Assembly (NCBI GenBank): GCA_030549495.1
Contig: JAUIRK010000919.1
Coordinates: forward strand, 865,001 to 929,000
Length of the DNA: 64,000 bases
Origin: Nectonema munidae
Lineage: Eukaryota; Nematomorpha; Nectonematoida; Nectonematidae
Reading direction: 5' to 3'
Part shown: piece after piece, positions 24,737 to 35,560 of the stretch
How the letters are laid out: each line of letters opens with the position of its first letter
Numbering within the stretch: position 1 is the first letter of the stretch
Position numbers and translations under genes: made by a program
Notes under the pieces: model-generated
The model's database searches: none
Seen by the model: the letters and a program-made list of their open reading frames with translations, nothing else
Told to the model about the DNA's origin: nothing

Positions 24737-26491
24737 ATGAGCAAAAAGATAGAAAAAGCTGCTAATGACTTCAAAGAAAAAATCTCATCAGAATCTATAA
24801 TGGAGAAGTCACAATTTCCAAACACTATTGTAAAAGTGATTTAAGGTAAAATTATGTTCAACATTTTCAATTGTTTTAATTTTTTTTTTCAAGAAACGAA
24901 TTGACGAGTTTGCACTCAAAAGACTGAGCCCAAATGGCAATTGTTTGATGCTCGATAATAAAATTGGCCTCGTGAAAAGACTATCCACTTTTGTAGAGTT
25001 GTTACAAAAACGAAAACCTCTTTCAGTAGAGAAGGTTGATTCTCAACAAGTTAAATCTGATGACTCTACAATCTTGCAGAGAAATTGCTTGCTAGAACCT
25101 AGCATGTGGTTCTAGCGTAACTTTTATTTTGAATTAAATTTATTCATTTTCACTAAGTTCGCATTCAGTGACTTCATAACTTCTTTTCTTAAAAATAAAA
25201 TAATAGTATTGTTCTTCAAATATTTTGAGAAAATAATGCTAATGAAAAGTGGAAGTTTGTTTGCCTGCGATAAAATTGTTTTTTTCTAAACTCTATGTTT
25301 AGAACACAATTCAAGATTCATTTTACTTCCCAAACTATTCTGAAAAAATAAAAACTTTATTAGAAAGAGGTGAGATTTTTAAAGAGTTTGATAGGATGAT
25401 TGAAGAAACTGTTTATGATCTAAGGACTAGCGGATCTTTCTCGCAAAAAGAACAGTATCAGACGTTAGGCAAAAATCTTTACAACAAATACAAGAGTATT
25501 GGCTTTCCGTGTGGAAAACATCCTTGGGTAAAAGTGATTTAACAAATTTTTATATTCAAAATTTAACTTGTATTTCAGTCTCATTTCACAAAAAAACTTT
25601 CGCAAAATATTAGATGGCGATGAGCTAAAAAAGATCATCAGAAAAGCTTCATCATCATGTAATCGTTCGAGAAAGTCTATAGAAGTTTCTTCGACGTTAC
25701 CCAACGTAAAATTCTTTTTGATTAACATTTCTTGATATGGTCTTTATTTTTAGAAACTTGTATCTCACATGAGAAAATTTCAGAAGCAAAAAAAACTCAA
25801 GAAATGGAAATAGAAAAAGAAGAACTTTTTCAAGTTTGAGCAAAAATGTTTTAAGAAATAACTTTTCAACATAGAAGAAAAGAAATCAATGATATGAAAA
25901 AGGCCTCGATGAAAGATATAATTGATAAATTTGTGTATTTGAAGAGAAAAAAATTGTATGGCTTTTACAATATTTTGTTATTTGTAATTGTTTCTTTAAT
26001 TTAAGATTGAAAAAGAATTTTTTATGCTCAAACAAAACTTGGATTTAACCAAGATTGAAGAGAATTGGATTGATTTTCTAACAAAAGTTGACAAAGTTCT
26101 GCAAAAGATACACATTTATTCCTAATTCTGATCTTTTCAAGAAATATTGTCCGATACTGAAGATTTAGAAGTTTACGAGACATTGAAAAAACTGGAAAAA
26201 TGTTTACAGTATAAATGTAAAAGGGAGGAGCTTTTTCTGGAACATCAAGTAAACTTCTAAAAATAATAAAAACTTAAAGCCCACCAAAGATGTTTTCTTG
26301 TATTTAAAATGGAAGAAAATAAAGGAAGCTTTGACTTTGTTATTGATGATCTACTATGTTTCGATCTGAATCATCCAAAATCCTATCAAATTTTTGGACT
26401 AGTACAACTAAAAGTAATTAAAGATGGTTACCCATTTTTCAAAAGTTCAAACTTTTTGAATTTTGAAAAAAAGTTTGATGAAACTACTTAA
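24737..26491 (+). CDS. Intron-dense putative gene or pseudogene, unrecognised
   Basis: A chain of short open blocks is separated by AT-rich gaps of 41-64 bases that begin GT and end AG after a T-rich run. Blocks: 24737-24829 (ATG, MSKKIEKAANDFKEKIS), 24894-25115 (RIDEFALKRLSPNGN, ends TAG), 25303-25527 (EQYQTLGKNLYNKYKS, then FPCGKHPW), 25579-25705 (ILDGDELKKIIRKASSS), 25754-25833, 25875-25955, 26006-26095, 26142-26248 and a last block 26309-26491 (MEENKGSFDFVIDDLL to stop), followed by AATAAA at 26528. Gaps after two blocks start with the same 15 bases, GTAAAAGTGATTTAA. The first two blocks join in phase (104 codons). Later joins do not agree in phase, so the locus is decayed, misread by me, or carries indels (an A7 run lies in the fourth block). 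The K-x-L-x-x-K-Y-x-x-I...W pattern loosely resembles a domain in SAMD3-like proteins; I would not name it. Confidence 0.35.
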
Positions 26492-26598
26492 TCGTGTGCT
26501 TTTTGCATGTTTTAATTCTGTTTATAATAAATTTATTGTTTCAAAAAACTTCTAATTTCAACTTTAATTCCATATATATATATATTATATATATATTT

Positions 26599-26770
26599 CG
26601 GACTATAAGGCTTATTTTGTAAAAATGAGAATACGGCTTATAATATTTTATATGAAAAAAGTAGAAAGCATTCTAACTTGTTAGAAAAGTAGACCTTACC
26701 AAACTATGATCAAAATAAAGAAAAATTTTCCATCGTGCGTCTTATAATTTGACGTGTCTTATAGTCCTCG
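26599..26770. mobile_element. Mariner-like MITE
   Basis: Ends are CGGACTATAAGGC on the left and the inverse of CGAGGACTATAAGAC on the right, in TA-rich flanks. Internal repeats of GGCTTATAAT and GTCTTATAAT occur near both ends. The GGACTATAAG end resembles widely spread Tc1/mariner-type MITEs. No coding sequence. Confidence 0.55.
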
Positions 26771-26824
26771 AAGAACGGTACAAATTTTGTTTAAAATTTG
26801 AATAATAGTTTTCTAAACACATTG

Positions 26825-26956
26825 TTTGTCCTCACTTTGAAAACGTGTTTATACTAAACATGTTTAGACTTTTTGTAATATCTAAACTAGTTCAAGTTAA
26901 ACAAGTAGTTCTACTAAACGCGTTTATCCTAAACGGGTAAATAAAGTGAGGACAAA
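26825..26956. mobile_element. Short inverted-repeat element
   Basis: TTTGTCCTCACTTT and its exact inverse AAAGTGAGGACAAA bound a 132-base element whose interior repeats GTTTATACTAAAC-like phrases in both orientations. Non-coding; class not assigned. Confidence 0.65.
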
Positions 26957-28918
26957 ATTTGTGTATTAGATTAAGTTTAAATTTTAATCACATTTTTTAC
27001 AGTGTTTGTAAAGAAACGTGCAAATACTAAAGCTTCAAAAATAATTTGATGCAGAAGAATTGGGAGTATTTTGGCAATTAATTTCTTTCTGGATATATTA
27101 ATTTACCGTTAAGACATCTTTATTGAGAAAGCCGAAATAACGGTAAAAATTGAATGGTACATAATATCATGAGAAAAAATAGATTTAAGGAAATAATGGA
27201 ATTCATAAATTTTGCAGAAAACGCATTTTTGGATTCAGAAAATAAATTTTCAAAATTCGTACTTTTGGAAATCACTTGAATAAAAAATTAATTGAATATT
27301 TTGCTTGATATCTAACGATGAATCAATGTTTAAGTAGTTTGCTCAAAATTCTTGCAATCAATGTAAACGAAGGAAGCCAATTAAATTTGGATGGAAAGTT
27401 TAGTACGTTTGTATTCTAATGGATATCTCGTTCACTTTGATTATTATCATGGTAAAACAAAATCAAAATATGTGAAGAAAGGGCTTATAGCAAAATTGGA
27501 TTAACTTCTATCAAAAGCATTCAAAGTTTGATATTAGATAGAAAATTTTATTTTTTCTTCACTGATTCTTTCAGGAGAGCTTATATAAATATTCTATCCA
27601 TAGGATACGGCTGTATGTGTACAATAATTGAACACCGCTTCTCCTTATTATCCGTGTTATTTCAAAAAAATTGCAAAAAATTCAAGAATAACATTTTCTT
27701 TTGTACAAACAAAGATAATGATATGATTGTAGGTTTAGGGCGGAAGTCTTTTTGGCAAAAAAACCTTTTTAGAGTCGGTTTATTTAAAATTGAAATATAC
27801 AAATGTGCGCAGTCACTACACCTATTAAAATTTAATCAAACTAACTAACATTCAACTAATTAAGTCACTAACTAAGAAAGTAACTAGCTAGTTAATAATA
27901 TTACTTTATGTAGTTATTGCATTTTACCTCATGAAATAGTAAAAAAGTTTTCTAAAAGGGAAGGCAAACAAAATTGAATTGATTGTCCGAATTCCAGTAT
28001 TATTCAAGCATGGGAGAAATCGATATAGCAAGGAGTATAGAGATAGAATACGAGTCAAAAGGTAGTACTTCTCCGTGTTCACTTGGATGCCAAATGTTTT
28101 GTGTATAATGCGTAGTATTTCACAAAAAAGAGGTAGAAATGTTTAGTGGATTTATGAAGGGACACATCCTAATACTTAATGAAAATTGGAAAAGATCCTC
28201 TCCCATCCCGACATAATCGATGCAATGATAAAGAAGGGGTCGATCAAAAATCACTTACTCTCCAAAACTAAATATCGTAAAAGGAGGAAATGTGCTTTAG
28301 TTGACTCAAAAAAAGACCAACAAAAGAATGTATGAAAGGCAACACCGCATTATGCTTAGAATGTAATATTAAATACCATACCTATATATAACTTATAAAT
28401 ATTTAAACAAAAATTAATTTTCAGTTGTTTAACTAAATCTGTGAATCTGACCACTGTGCCACAAAATGGCCACGCGTTTTTGGAATCGTATTTTAAAATA
28501 ATGAAATATATTTGTATTAGTTGAGGGAGTGTTAAAAAATCAAAAAAAGTACAAATTTGAGTTAAAAAATTGGGAGATATAGGAATACTAGGGTCATGGC
28601 TTTTTGATCTTTTGCAAAATAGATATTTGCAAAACTAGATGCAGATGAGTCTTGTTCTGAAGTGTTCAAAATGGAATATACAAGAGCTCACAAAAAAGTG
28701 GCATAAAGTGTGATGGGTGATTTGTGATTACAAAAGGCCTCTAAATTGAAGAAATGAAATCTTTAATTTTTAGATTTTAACTGAAACAAAATTGACCTTA
28801 AATCAACTTCTCGTAAAGTGAGGGTTAACTTAGTTTTATTCAGATTAACTTTGTGTAAAGTCAGGATCGACCAAATTCTGAAACAGAGTTCGCCTGCTAT
28901 GACTGATTTTATATATAC
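26957..28918. other. No gene recognised
   Basis: AT-rich sequence with a few random open frames (for example 27528-27848) of skewed, transposon-poor composition and no motif. Confidence 0.35.
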
Positions 28919-29243
28919 CAGTTTTAGTTCTATTTTGTACTTTTGCAATTCTATTATGTCTTTTTCAATTCTATTTTGTCTTTTTGCAATTCATTTTATC
29001 TTTTTGCTATATATTGTTTTGACATATGCCAATTTTATCATTTTTCATTTACTTTCTCATTTATTAAATTATCCACTTTAATTTAGCAATGTCTTATTAA
29101 TTGGGTTTCAACATTATTTCAAAAATCACGTGAGATTATTTGCTTAGGATTTCAAAAGGACAAAATTTAAATGAAAAATATAAAAATAGAATTGCAAAAA
29201 GACAAAATAGAATTGTAAAAAGACAAAATAGAACTAAAAGCCA
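28919..29243. repeat. Inverted arrays of a 20-base unit
   Basis: The left array (about 28925-29005) repeats TTTTGCAATTCTATTTTGTC-like units four times. The right array (about 29157-29240) repeats the inverse, GACAAAATAGAATTGCAAAA, three to four times. The whole can fold on itself around a 150-base centre. It is probably the repeated termini of a DNA transposon. A related phrase occurs near 39815-39885. Confidence 0.65.
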
Positions 29244-30549
29244 AAAGATTGTTTTCCAATGGCCCTCACCATATTTGCCAGAATAAACAAAAAGTAATTT
29301 ACAAATAGTTTCATGCATTGTTAATTAAGCTGAAATGGCAGTAATAGGCGCGTTAAGCAGTAGCAAGTTAAATAAATCCCATTATTGCTAAGACTAGTAA
29401 AAAGCTTTGCATGCAGTGTGTAATATGAATTTTACTCTTAGAGATCGAATCGCGAGTTCTCTCCAAAACTTGAAAGGTATATCTTCTTCCTAAATCCACA
29501 ATCAACAAAGAATTCATGTTTTGCGCAAATAAAACACTTTTTGGAGTAAAGTTATATTTAAGAATATTTTTATCCAGCACAAATTTGGACAAACAAAATA
29601 AAATTAAGCTTACAATTTATTAATTGAAAGCATTTTTTTGAAAAGATTTCTTTAAGTAAAAAAGTGCATTAATATTAGTGACGGATTTACGATAAACCCC
29701 TTTCAGAGTCACTTTGTGATCAACATCAATTCATTGTAAATATTTATTTATTATTTAACATCAGAACATTTAGGGCCCAAAAAAGAAAAGAAAAGGTCAC
29801 GAATAAATTACTGTATTTATAACTGTAAAGAAAATAATATTATTGGCGAAAAATGCTCTATGAACCTTCTCGTCCCAACACAGATAAAACAGGACGGAAT
29901 CACGTTAATAAAACTATTGACCAAAATAAACCAACTCGATCAATAAAAGTATCAAACAAAATTTTAGAAGAAATTTTGAGAGAAACTTTTCACTGAATTG
30001 AATGTCCATTTACAGAGCGTGGTAAAAGAAAACTTTGAAAAAACAACTTACTTATGTTTTATGCTGAGAATCTAGTATCTCTGCAATAAAACTACCTCTA
30101 TAAGTTAATACGGCATCGTTCAATTTCTTTCGAGTATAAGGTTGAACACAGGTAAGAAAAATTATTGTAAATGATTTGTTTCACATATTTTTCTTAACAA
30201 GTCCCCTTAAATTTAAAAAGGTTGACGCTGGTACCAAAATGATTTTATGTATAGGACAGTGTTTCTCAAAAGTCGCATAAGATAGCATTATTTAGGATCA
30301 CTAACATCAAGAATAAAATGAAACTAATTCCCTCCATTGAAAATTCTCTACTCATATTCCCCATTATTTCATACTTATCATGGTGTCTCATCCTGATTTT
30401 GTGGTTATCTCCTCTTCATTGTTTTATTCTAAAAATATTTATAAGCATTTGCAAATTAATTATTTATTTATAAAAACATATATACTTCCGAATATTAAAA
30501 AAACAAAAGTTGTAAGCAATACATTTCTATTAAATATTTCGTTTTAGAT
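29244..30549. other. No gene recognised
   Basis: AT-rich sequence without exon-like blocks or clear repeat ends. Confidence 0.35.
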
Positions 30550-31710
30550 CTTTTGAATCAAATGTCTCCTCCTGGCTACCTCAAGGGTCAATTTTTGGTC
30601 CGTTACTTTTTTTCAATATTTATAAATGGAATATTTATCTCAAGGTTTCTTTTTGTTTGCTGACGACTTTCAACTATTGTCTCACTTGATCGTGATTAAA
30701 TTTAAAATTGGCTCAAATGTCTTTAAGTGAAAAGTTGCAAAAGGTCTATAGCAAATCCAAGACAAAAGGAATACATTTTACAACAACAGAGCAAGGTTTT
30801 GACATATTTAAAAATACTGATATGAAGGTGTTAGACATTTTAACTTTTTAGGTCTGATGATTAACCTTCGCAGGACACAGACATTTGTAGTTACACGAGG
30901 TACACAGTAATGGAGTAAAAGTCCAACTCAAGTAAAAATGATCAACTGTGTCTTGCGAAGGTTAATAATAAGTTAAACTGAAATAACAACATCGATTATT
31001 TGACTAGTAAAATGTCAAGTCTATTAGATATACTAAAAAAGTCAAAAAAATTTACCTGTTAAAATTAATATTCTTTTGTAAAAAGCTTTAATGCAACCAT
31101 ATATAACCTATAGTGTCTTCAACTAGGGACATTCTGATACATCAAACTTGTATGTTTACAATAGAATGATTTACGTCTAATTTTCAAAAAACACAAGGCT
31201 TGTCATACTAATCAAATTTTTTAGAATAATCAGCTCTTGAAAATTACCTGAAATGTATCATGATCCATCGGGTCCTTTCTTTACAAAAATATTCACAGAA
31301 TGCTGCTATTAGTCTTTTCGGGAACGCTTAAATTTGATGCACAAAGTTTACATCTCTATTTCTAAGAAATTCCCATCCTTTTTATAAACTGCACATATAT
31401 AAAGAAACTATTACTTATAAATGTTATTACTTTGGGAACAAGATGTTTTTTAATGTCTTCAATATGTTATTTGATCTCTATCTTCTAATTATTTTTTACA
31501 TTATTCTTTCAATGCATCTTACACAACATCATATTAACTCTTCATGTTCAGGTTTTGATTGGCTGTTACTAAGCGGTCCAAGTGGCCGTGCATACATTCT
31601 ACAAATCGGATTGCTTTCTTCTTTAATTGCACTTTGTTTTAAAATTTTATCTTCTATTTTTATGTGTGTTTCCAATTTATAAATAAACTTTCTTCTTCTT
31701 CTTTTCATAT
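30550..31710 (+). mobile_element. LINE copy, decayed, with (CTT)n tail
   Basis: Near 30555 a frame reads ESNVSSWLPQGSIFGPLLFF (RT motif), followed by a remnant of the catalytic box (ADDF) near 30660 and LGLMI at 30850. After a small insertion it continues NNKLN. Scattered C-terminal pieces follow to about 31690, then the tail AAACTTTCTTCTTCTTCTTT. The reverse transcriptase is heavily mutated. The family is close to the copies at 22.4 and 33 kb, but the 3' tail differs. Confidence 0.65.
30865..30961. mobile_element. 97-bp piggyBac-type MITE nested in a LINE
   Basis: Flanked by TTAA at 30861-30864 and 30962-30965. Terminal inverted repeats are CCTTCGCAGGACACAG and its inverse CTGTGTCTTGCGAAGG. 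TTAA duplication with a CC-start is the piggyBac signature. It split the LINE's LGLMI-NNKL motif exactly at a TTAA. Confidence 0.85.
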
Positions 31711-32689
31711 ATCTTATAATATATTGTAGATAGGTATATGTTTAATTATTTAAGGTAGGTATATGTTGATAAATGTAAAATAGATTATTCGAAGAAAATG
31801 TAAATGTATAATATCTTCCAAAACCTCAAGAGGTTGAACAAGAAAAACAAAGCACCATAATATTTAGTCAATATCTTTCGAAACCTCGAAACGATGAAGA
31901 AGTATATTCACCAAGTCAATTACATATTACTATTATTATATGCCTAAAATTTGCTGACAATTTAATTTGATCATTTTTAAGTTAAAATTTGCTCCATGAT
32001 TTGATATAATAACTTTGGGAAGACAACGGTGTAAAACATGGTGTTAAGATTTCCCATTGTATTTATTTTGATATTTATTTATAATAAAATTTTGTTCCAT
32101 CTTTGTTTTGATATAATAAAAATGCGAAAACAACCGAGTAAAAATCCAAGTTGAATCAACTTTAATCCTTTTTTTGATGTAACCATTTCATCATCATAAG
32201 CTATATTGTTTATTTGAATTTTTCCCTTAAAAAATTATGTTTTGTTTTTCTACCTGGTTCCGATTTTTTTCATTTTAAATCCAGTTGAATTATTTACTTC
32301 AACCCGATTTCTTGATCTTAAGGATTTAATTAAACTGAGCAAGTTACCAAAAAACATTTATTGTGGTAAAAAATCCAATTTGCAGATTAGAGTTTCAAGT
32401 ATCAGAAAAAAAGGAAAAAGAAAATACAACTTCAACAAAGGAAAAATATTAAGAAGAAGTTTATTTGAAACAAAACATGAGTGACACAATGATTACATAA
32501 AGTATTAATGATTATAATTTAAGTCAGTGGCATCAAACTCCATCAAAGCTGTTTGAATTAAAAAAAAGTAGAAGAATAACTCGAAATATAGAAAAATCAA
32601 AATGTGACACATTAAAATTACCATAACAAAAAGACACACAACATTAATAAAAAAAATATATAAAAAAAAGAGAAGACTGTGCAATCCAA
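31711..32689. other. No gene recognised
   Basis: AT-rich. An 80-codon open frame at 32242-32484 is Lys/Asn/Phe-rich and carries no motif; I do not call it a gene. Confidence 0.35.
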
Positions 32690-34480
32690 AAGGCCCATGA
32701 GCCGCTTAAATGATATTGCACAAAGAAAAAAAATAATACAAAGCTAGATAATTCATAATATTCACATTAGGGTTAGATTTTATAGTTGCAAAAAAAAGCA
32801 TTCGTTCACTAATAAAAATATACACAAAATTTTACAATAAGCAGTTCGAAACATCAAGAATCCAATTGTATTGAAAATTTACAGGAAAAACAGTTACTTA
32901 GAGAGCATTTAACTTTATAATTTTCAATGAATCTTTCTTTGATTTTTTTCTCGAATACGCTTATACTAAAACTTAGGTAATTGACTAGATACAAATTATT
33001 ATTGTTACAAAACTCAGCCAATTTAAATTTGATAGTTTGATAATATTTCTATCTTTCATAATACGGGAGAATGGTTTTCAATTTATTTCGTAAATCATAT
33101 CTATCTTTCATTGGGTTAAAATCTAAGACATCTAAAAACGTATCAGGAAGCTGATTGTTGAAAAACTTATAAGTAATCAAATCTAGGTTGTACTCATACA
33201 AATCATCAATTTTCAGCACTTTAGCTTCAAAAAAGAGTGAGCTTGTATGGGATAGGAAATTCGCATTGTATATTTTCAACCTTAATGCTTTCTTTTGTAG
33301 TCTAATTAATAATGTGAGATCATTATGTCCCCAAGACAAGACAATAATTTATATAGGATAAAAAAAATGAGTCATAGAGCAATTTTTTGACTTTTAAGCT
33401 AAAGGCATTCTGGGAAAATTTAAGTATACCAGTAACTCTTGAAAGTTTGTTCACAATACAAGCAATGTGACAGCCCCATTTTAGTTTATTGTCAATGACA
33501 ACACCTAGTATTTCAAAAGATTCAGTGCATTTGAACATAAAATTATCGAGTTTAATTATAGTTTCACTCTTACTTGTGAATAGCATCGCTTGAGATTTAT
33601 TGAAATTTACTTTCATACTCTTTACGGAACACCAATTTAAAACTCCATGTAATCGATCATTAAAGTAATTGACACTGAAAGTTTCATCATCCAAAGAAAA
33701 AGGTATATTTATTGTAAGATCATCAGCAAACGTGAAAAAAGTCAGCTTTTCATTAGATAAGTGTAGATCATTTGAAAATATTAAAAAGAGCAATGGGCCC
33801 AAAATAGAAGCTTGAGGAACCCCTGAAACAAAATTTATTTTTTTAGAAAAAGAACTATCAATAACAACCTGTTGTTGACGATCTTTTAAATACGACACGA
33901 TGAGGGATAATGTCTGATCTAGAAAACCATAAGAACTTAGTTTTTGAATGAGAAGATTATGTGGAATCATATCAAAAGCTTTAGTAAAGTCAATAAAGAC
34001 TGTCTAAAACACCAAGACAGGATTGAAGTTTATCAATAATTTCATTAATAAAGAGACATAATAATAATAGTTGAGTGTTGTGCTTTTCTCTAAAACCGAA
34101 CTGAAATTTGTAAAGCAGATTATTTAAATTGAAGTAATGGATTATTTGTTTATATAAGAGTTTCTCAAATACCTTCGAGAAGGCGGGTACACTTGATATG
34201 GGACGGTAATTGTAAGGGTCAAGGTTATCACCTTTTTTGAAAATGGGAGAAACTTTAGAGAACTTAAAAACATTAGGATAAACTCCGAACTCTAAGCAAG
34301 AATTAAAGCCTATCGCTAAATACTTAACAATGTAGTTGATAGCCAATTTAACATGCTTCATAGAAAGACCGTAGATATCCGCGCAATTTTTGTTCTCAAA
34401 AGAGTTGACAACTAGTAAAACATCTTGAATTGATATCTTATGAAAATTGAGGTAATAGTTTTTAGCAAAGGCTGAACATA
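32690..34480 (-). mobile_element. LINE, Jockey/CR1-like, on the minus strand
   Basis: Minus-strand non-LTR retrotransposon copy covering most of the reverse transcriptase and the C-terminus, with about 170 bases of likely 3' UTR at its low-coordinate end. The 5' half is missing. It is the same broad clade as the 22.4-kb copy, since the thumb (ILGVVIDNKLKW here, LLGLVIDNKLSF there) and the Cys-rich tail correspond. The 3' limit is approximate. Confidence 0.75.
32857..34470 (-). pseudogene. LINE reverse transcriptase, decayed
   Basis: Reading 5' to 3' on the minus strand: NKNCADIYGLSMKHV near 34400 (N-terminal RT block), YNYRPISSVPAFSKVFEKLL (RT2), FGFREKHNTQ, then after one frame break FIDFTKAFDMIPHNLL (RT motif A with the F-x-x-F-D-x-I core), GVPQASILGPLLFLIFSND, FADDLTI (catalytic F-A-D-D box) and ILGVVIDNKLKWGCH. 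Another break near 33330 leads to a C-terminal part with LSHTSSLFFEAKVLKIDDLY, then AEFCNNNNLYLVNY, ending CSLSNCFSCKF before a stop near 32857. The catalytic aspartates remain, yet at least two frame breaks disable the protein. Confidence 0.75.
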
Positions 34481-35241
34481 TTAAAAAATAGAAAAATATT
34501 AAAAGAAAGAAACAAAGTTTTTCGTAAAAAATTTTTGTTATGCAATTATCGTTTATAAGAATTTTAAAAATTACTTCTAAATTCTAAAGTTCTTCTTTAT
34601 TTTTGTTACTTTGTCCGATAAAATATCAATTTTTACTTTTTTAATCAGACTTTGTTTCGGAATTTAAGCGATGAATAAGGGCATTAACTTGGAAGTTGAA
34701 ATAAATGAAAGTTGTTAACAATAGTTTAATGAGCTTTGAATTAATAAAATTCTTAGTGAATTATAAATCCTGAATTTTTTAAATGAAGTGAAGTTTCATA
34801 TATGGAAAAACGGATGGCCCTTTCTCGTATGTAACTTCAGTTACATGCAATCAATGATTGCACCATATACGGAGAAGTTACTGGATAAAAAATTTCAAAA
34901 AAGAATATATTCAAAAGTTAGATGACAGAAGAATGGGAGAATAAAAAACAAACATAATTTTCTAAGTATTTGTAAAATAATTGTGTGAGAAAAATCCGAG
35001 CTTTTTGACAATTGTATTTGACTTTTGATTCCAACAATAAATTGCCTAAGTTTTATTATTTTTTATTCTAACAGCATACAAATCGGTTAGTTATACTTAT
35101 ACAGAGAAAAATATAAACAACATAAATTTGATAAATTATAATTTTTTTTATAAAAATATTAATTTTAATAATAAGTTTAAAGAGAAAGATTTAGTAGTTA
35201 ATTTTTAAGCTTATTATAAAAAAGGGTTTAACTTATATATT
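34481..35241. other. No gene recognised
   Basis: AT-rich spacer without repeats or exon-like blocks that I can support. Confidence 0.35.
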
Positions 35242-35560
35242 TTATTTTGCATTGGTGTTTCTTTGCAGAGTGCTTGCTCTGTCGCTAGAAAATGTAAACA
35301 TAATATAAAAAGTGGAATTGAACTGGATTGAAGCAACAGATACCCTTGCACCGCAAAAACATAAATCAATCAAAAGAAAGAAAAAGTTTGGTGGGCGCCC
35401 TGCAAATCGGAAATGGCCAGCATGTCGCCTAGAACAACCTACTGAGTCTGGAAAAGTTAGGAAAAGAAATGACAAATGCACATTACTTGAGCTTAGAACA
35501 AATCGAGGCAGAGCACGTTTATATACACGCACGCTCTCAACCTCGTGAAGACCTCTTTAT
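35242..35560. other. GC-richer island with open frames on both strands
   Basis: A block of clearly higher GC content is open on the plus strand (35312-35548, Lys/Arg-rich, with FGGRPANRKWPACRL) and on the minus strand (35242-35532). On the minus strand GTATATAAACGTGC near 35520 looks like a TATA box. I cannot tell which strand, if either, is coding. It lies in the 32-kb intron, where an internal promoter or an old insertion is possible. Confidence 0.25.

Noticed and set aside
27528-27848. 106-codon open frame
   Set aside because: No motif, no splice or polyadenylation context, ordinary AT-rich composition.
32242-32484. 80-codon Lys/Asn/Phe-rich frame
   Set aside because: Composition explained by A/T runs; no homology recognised.
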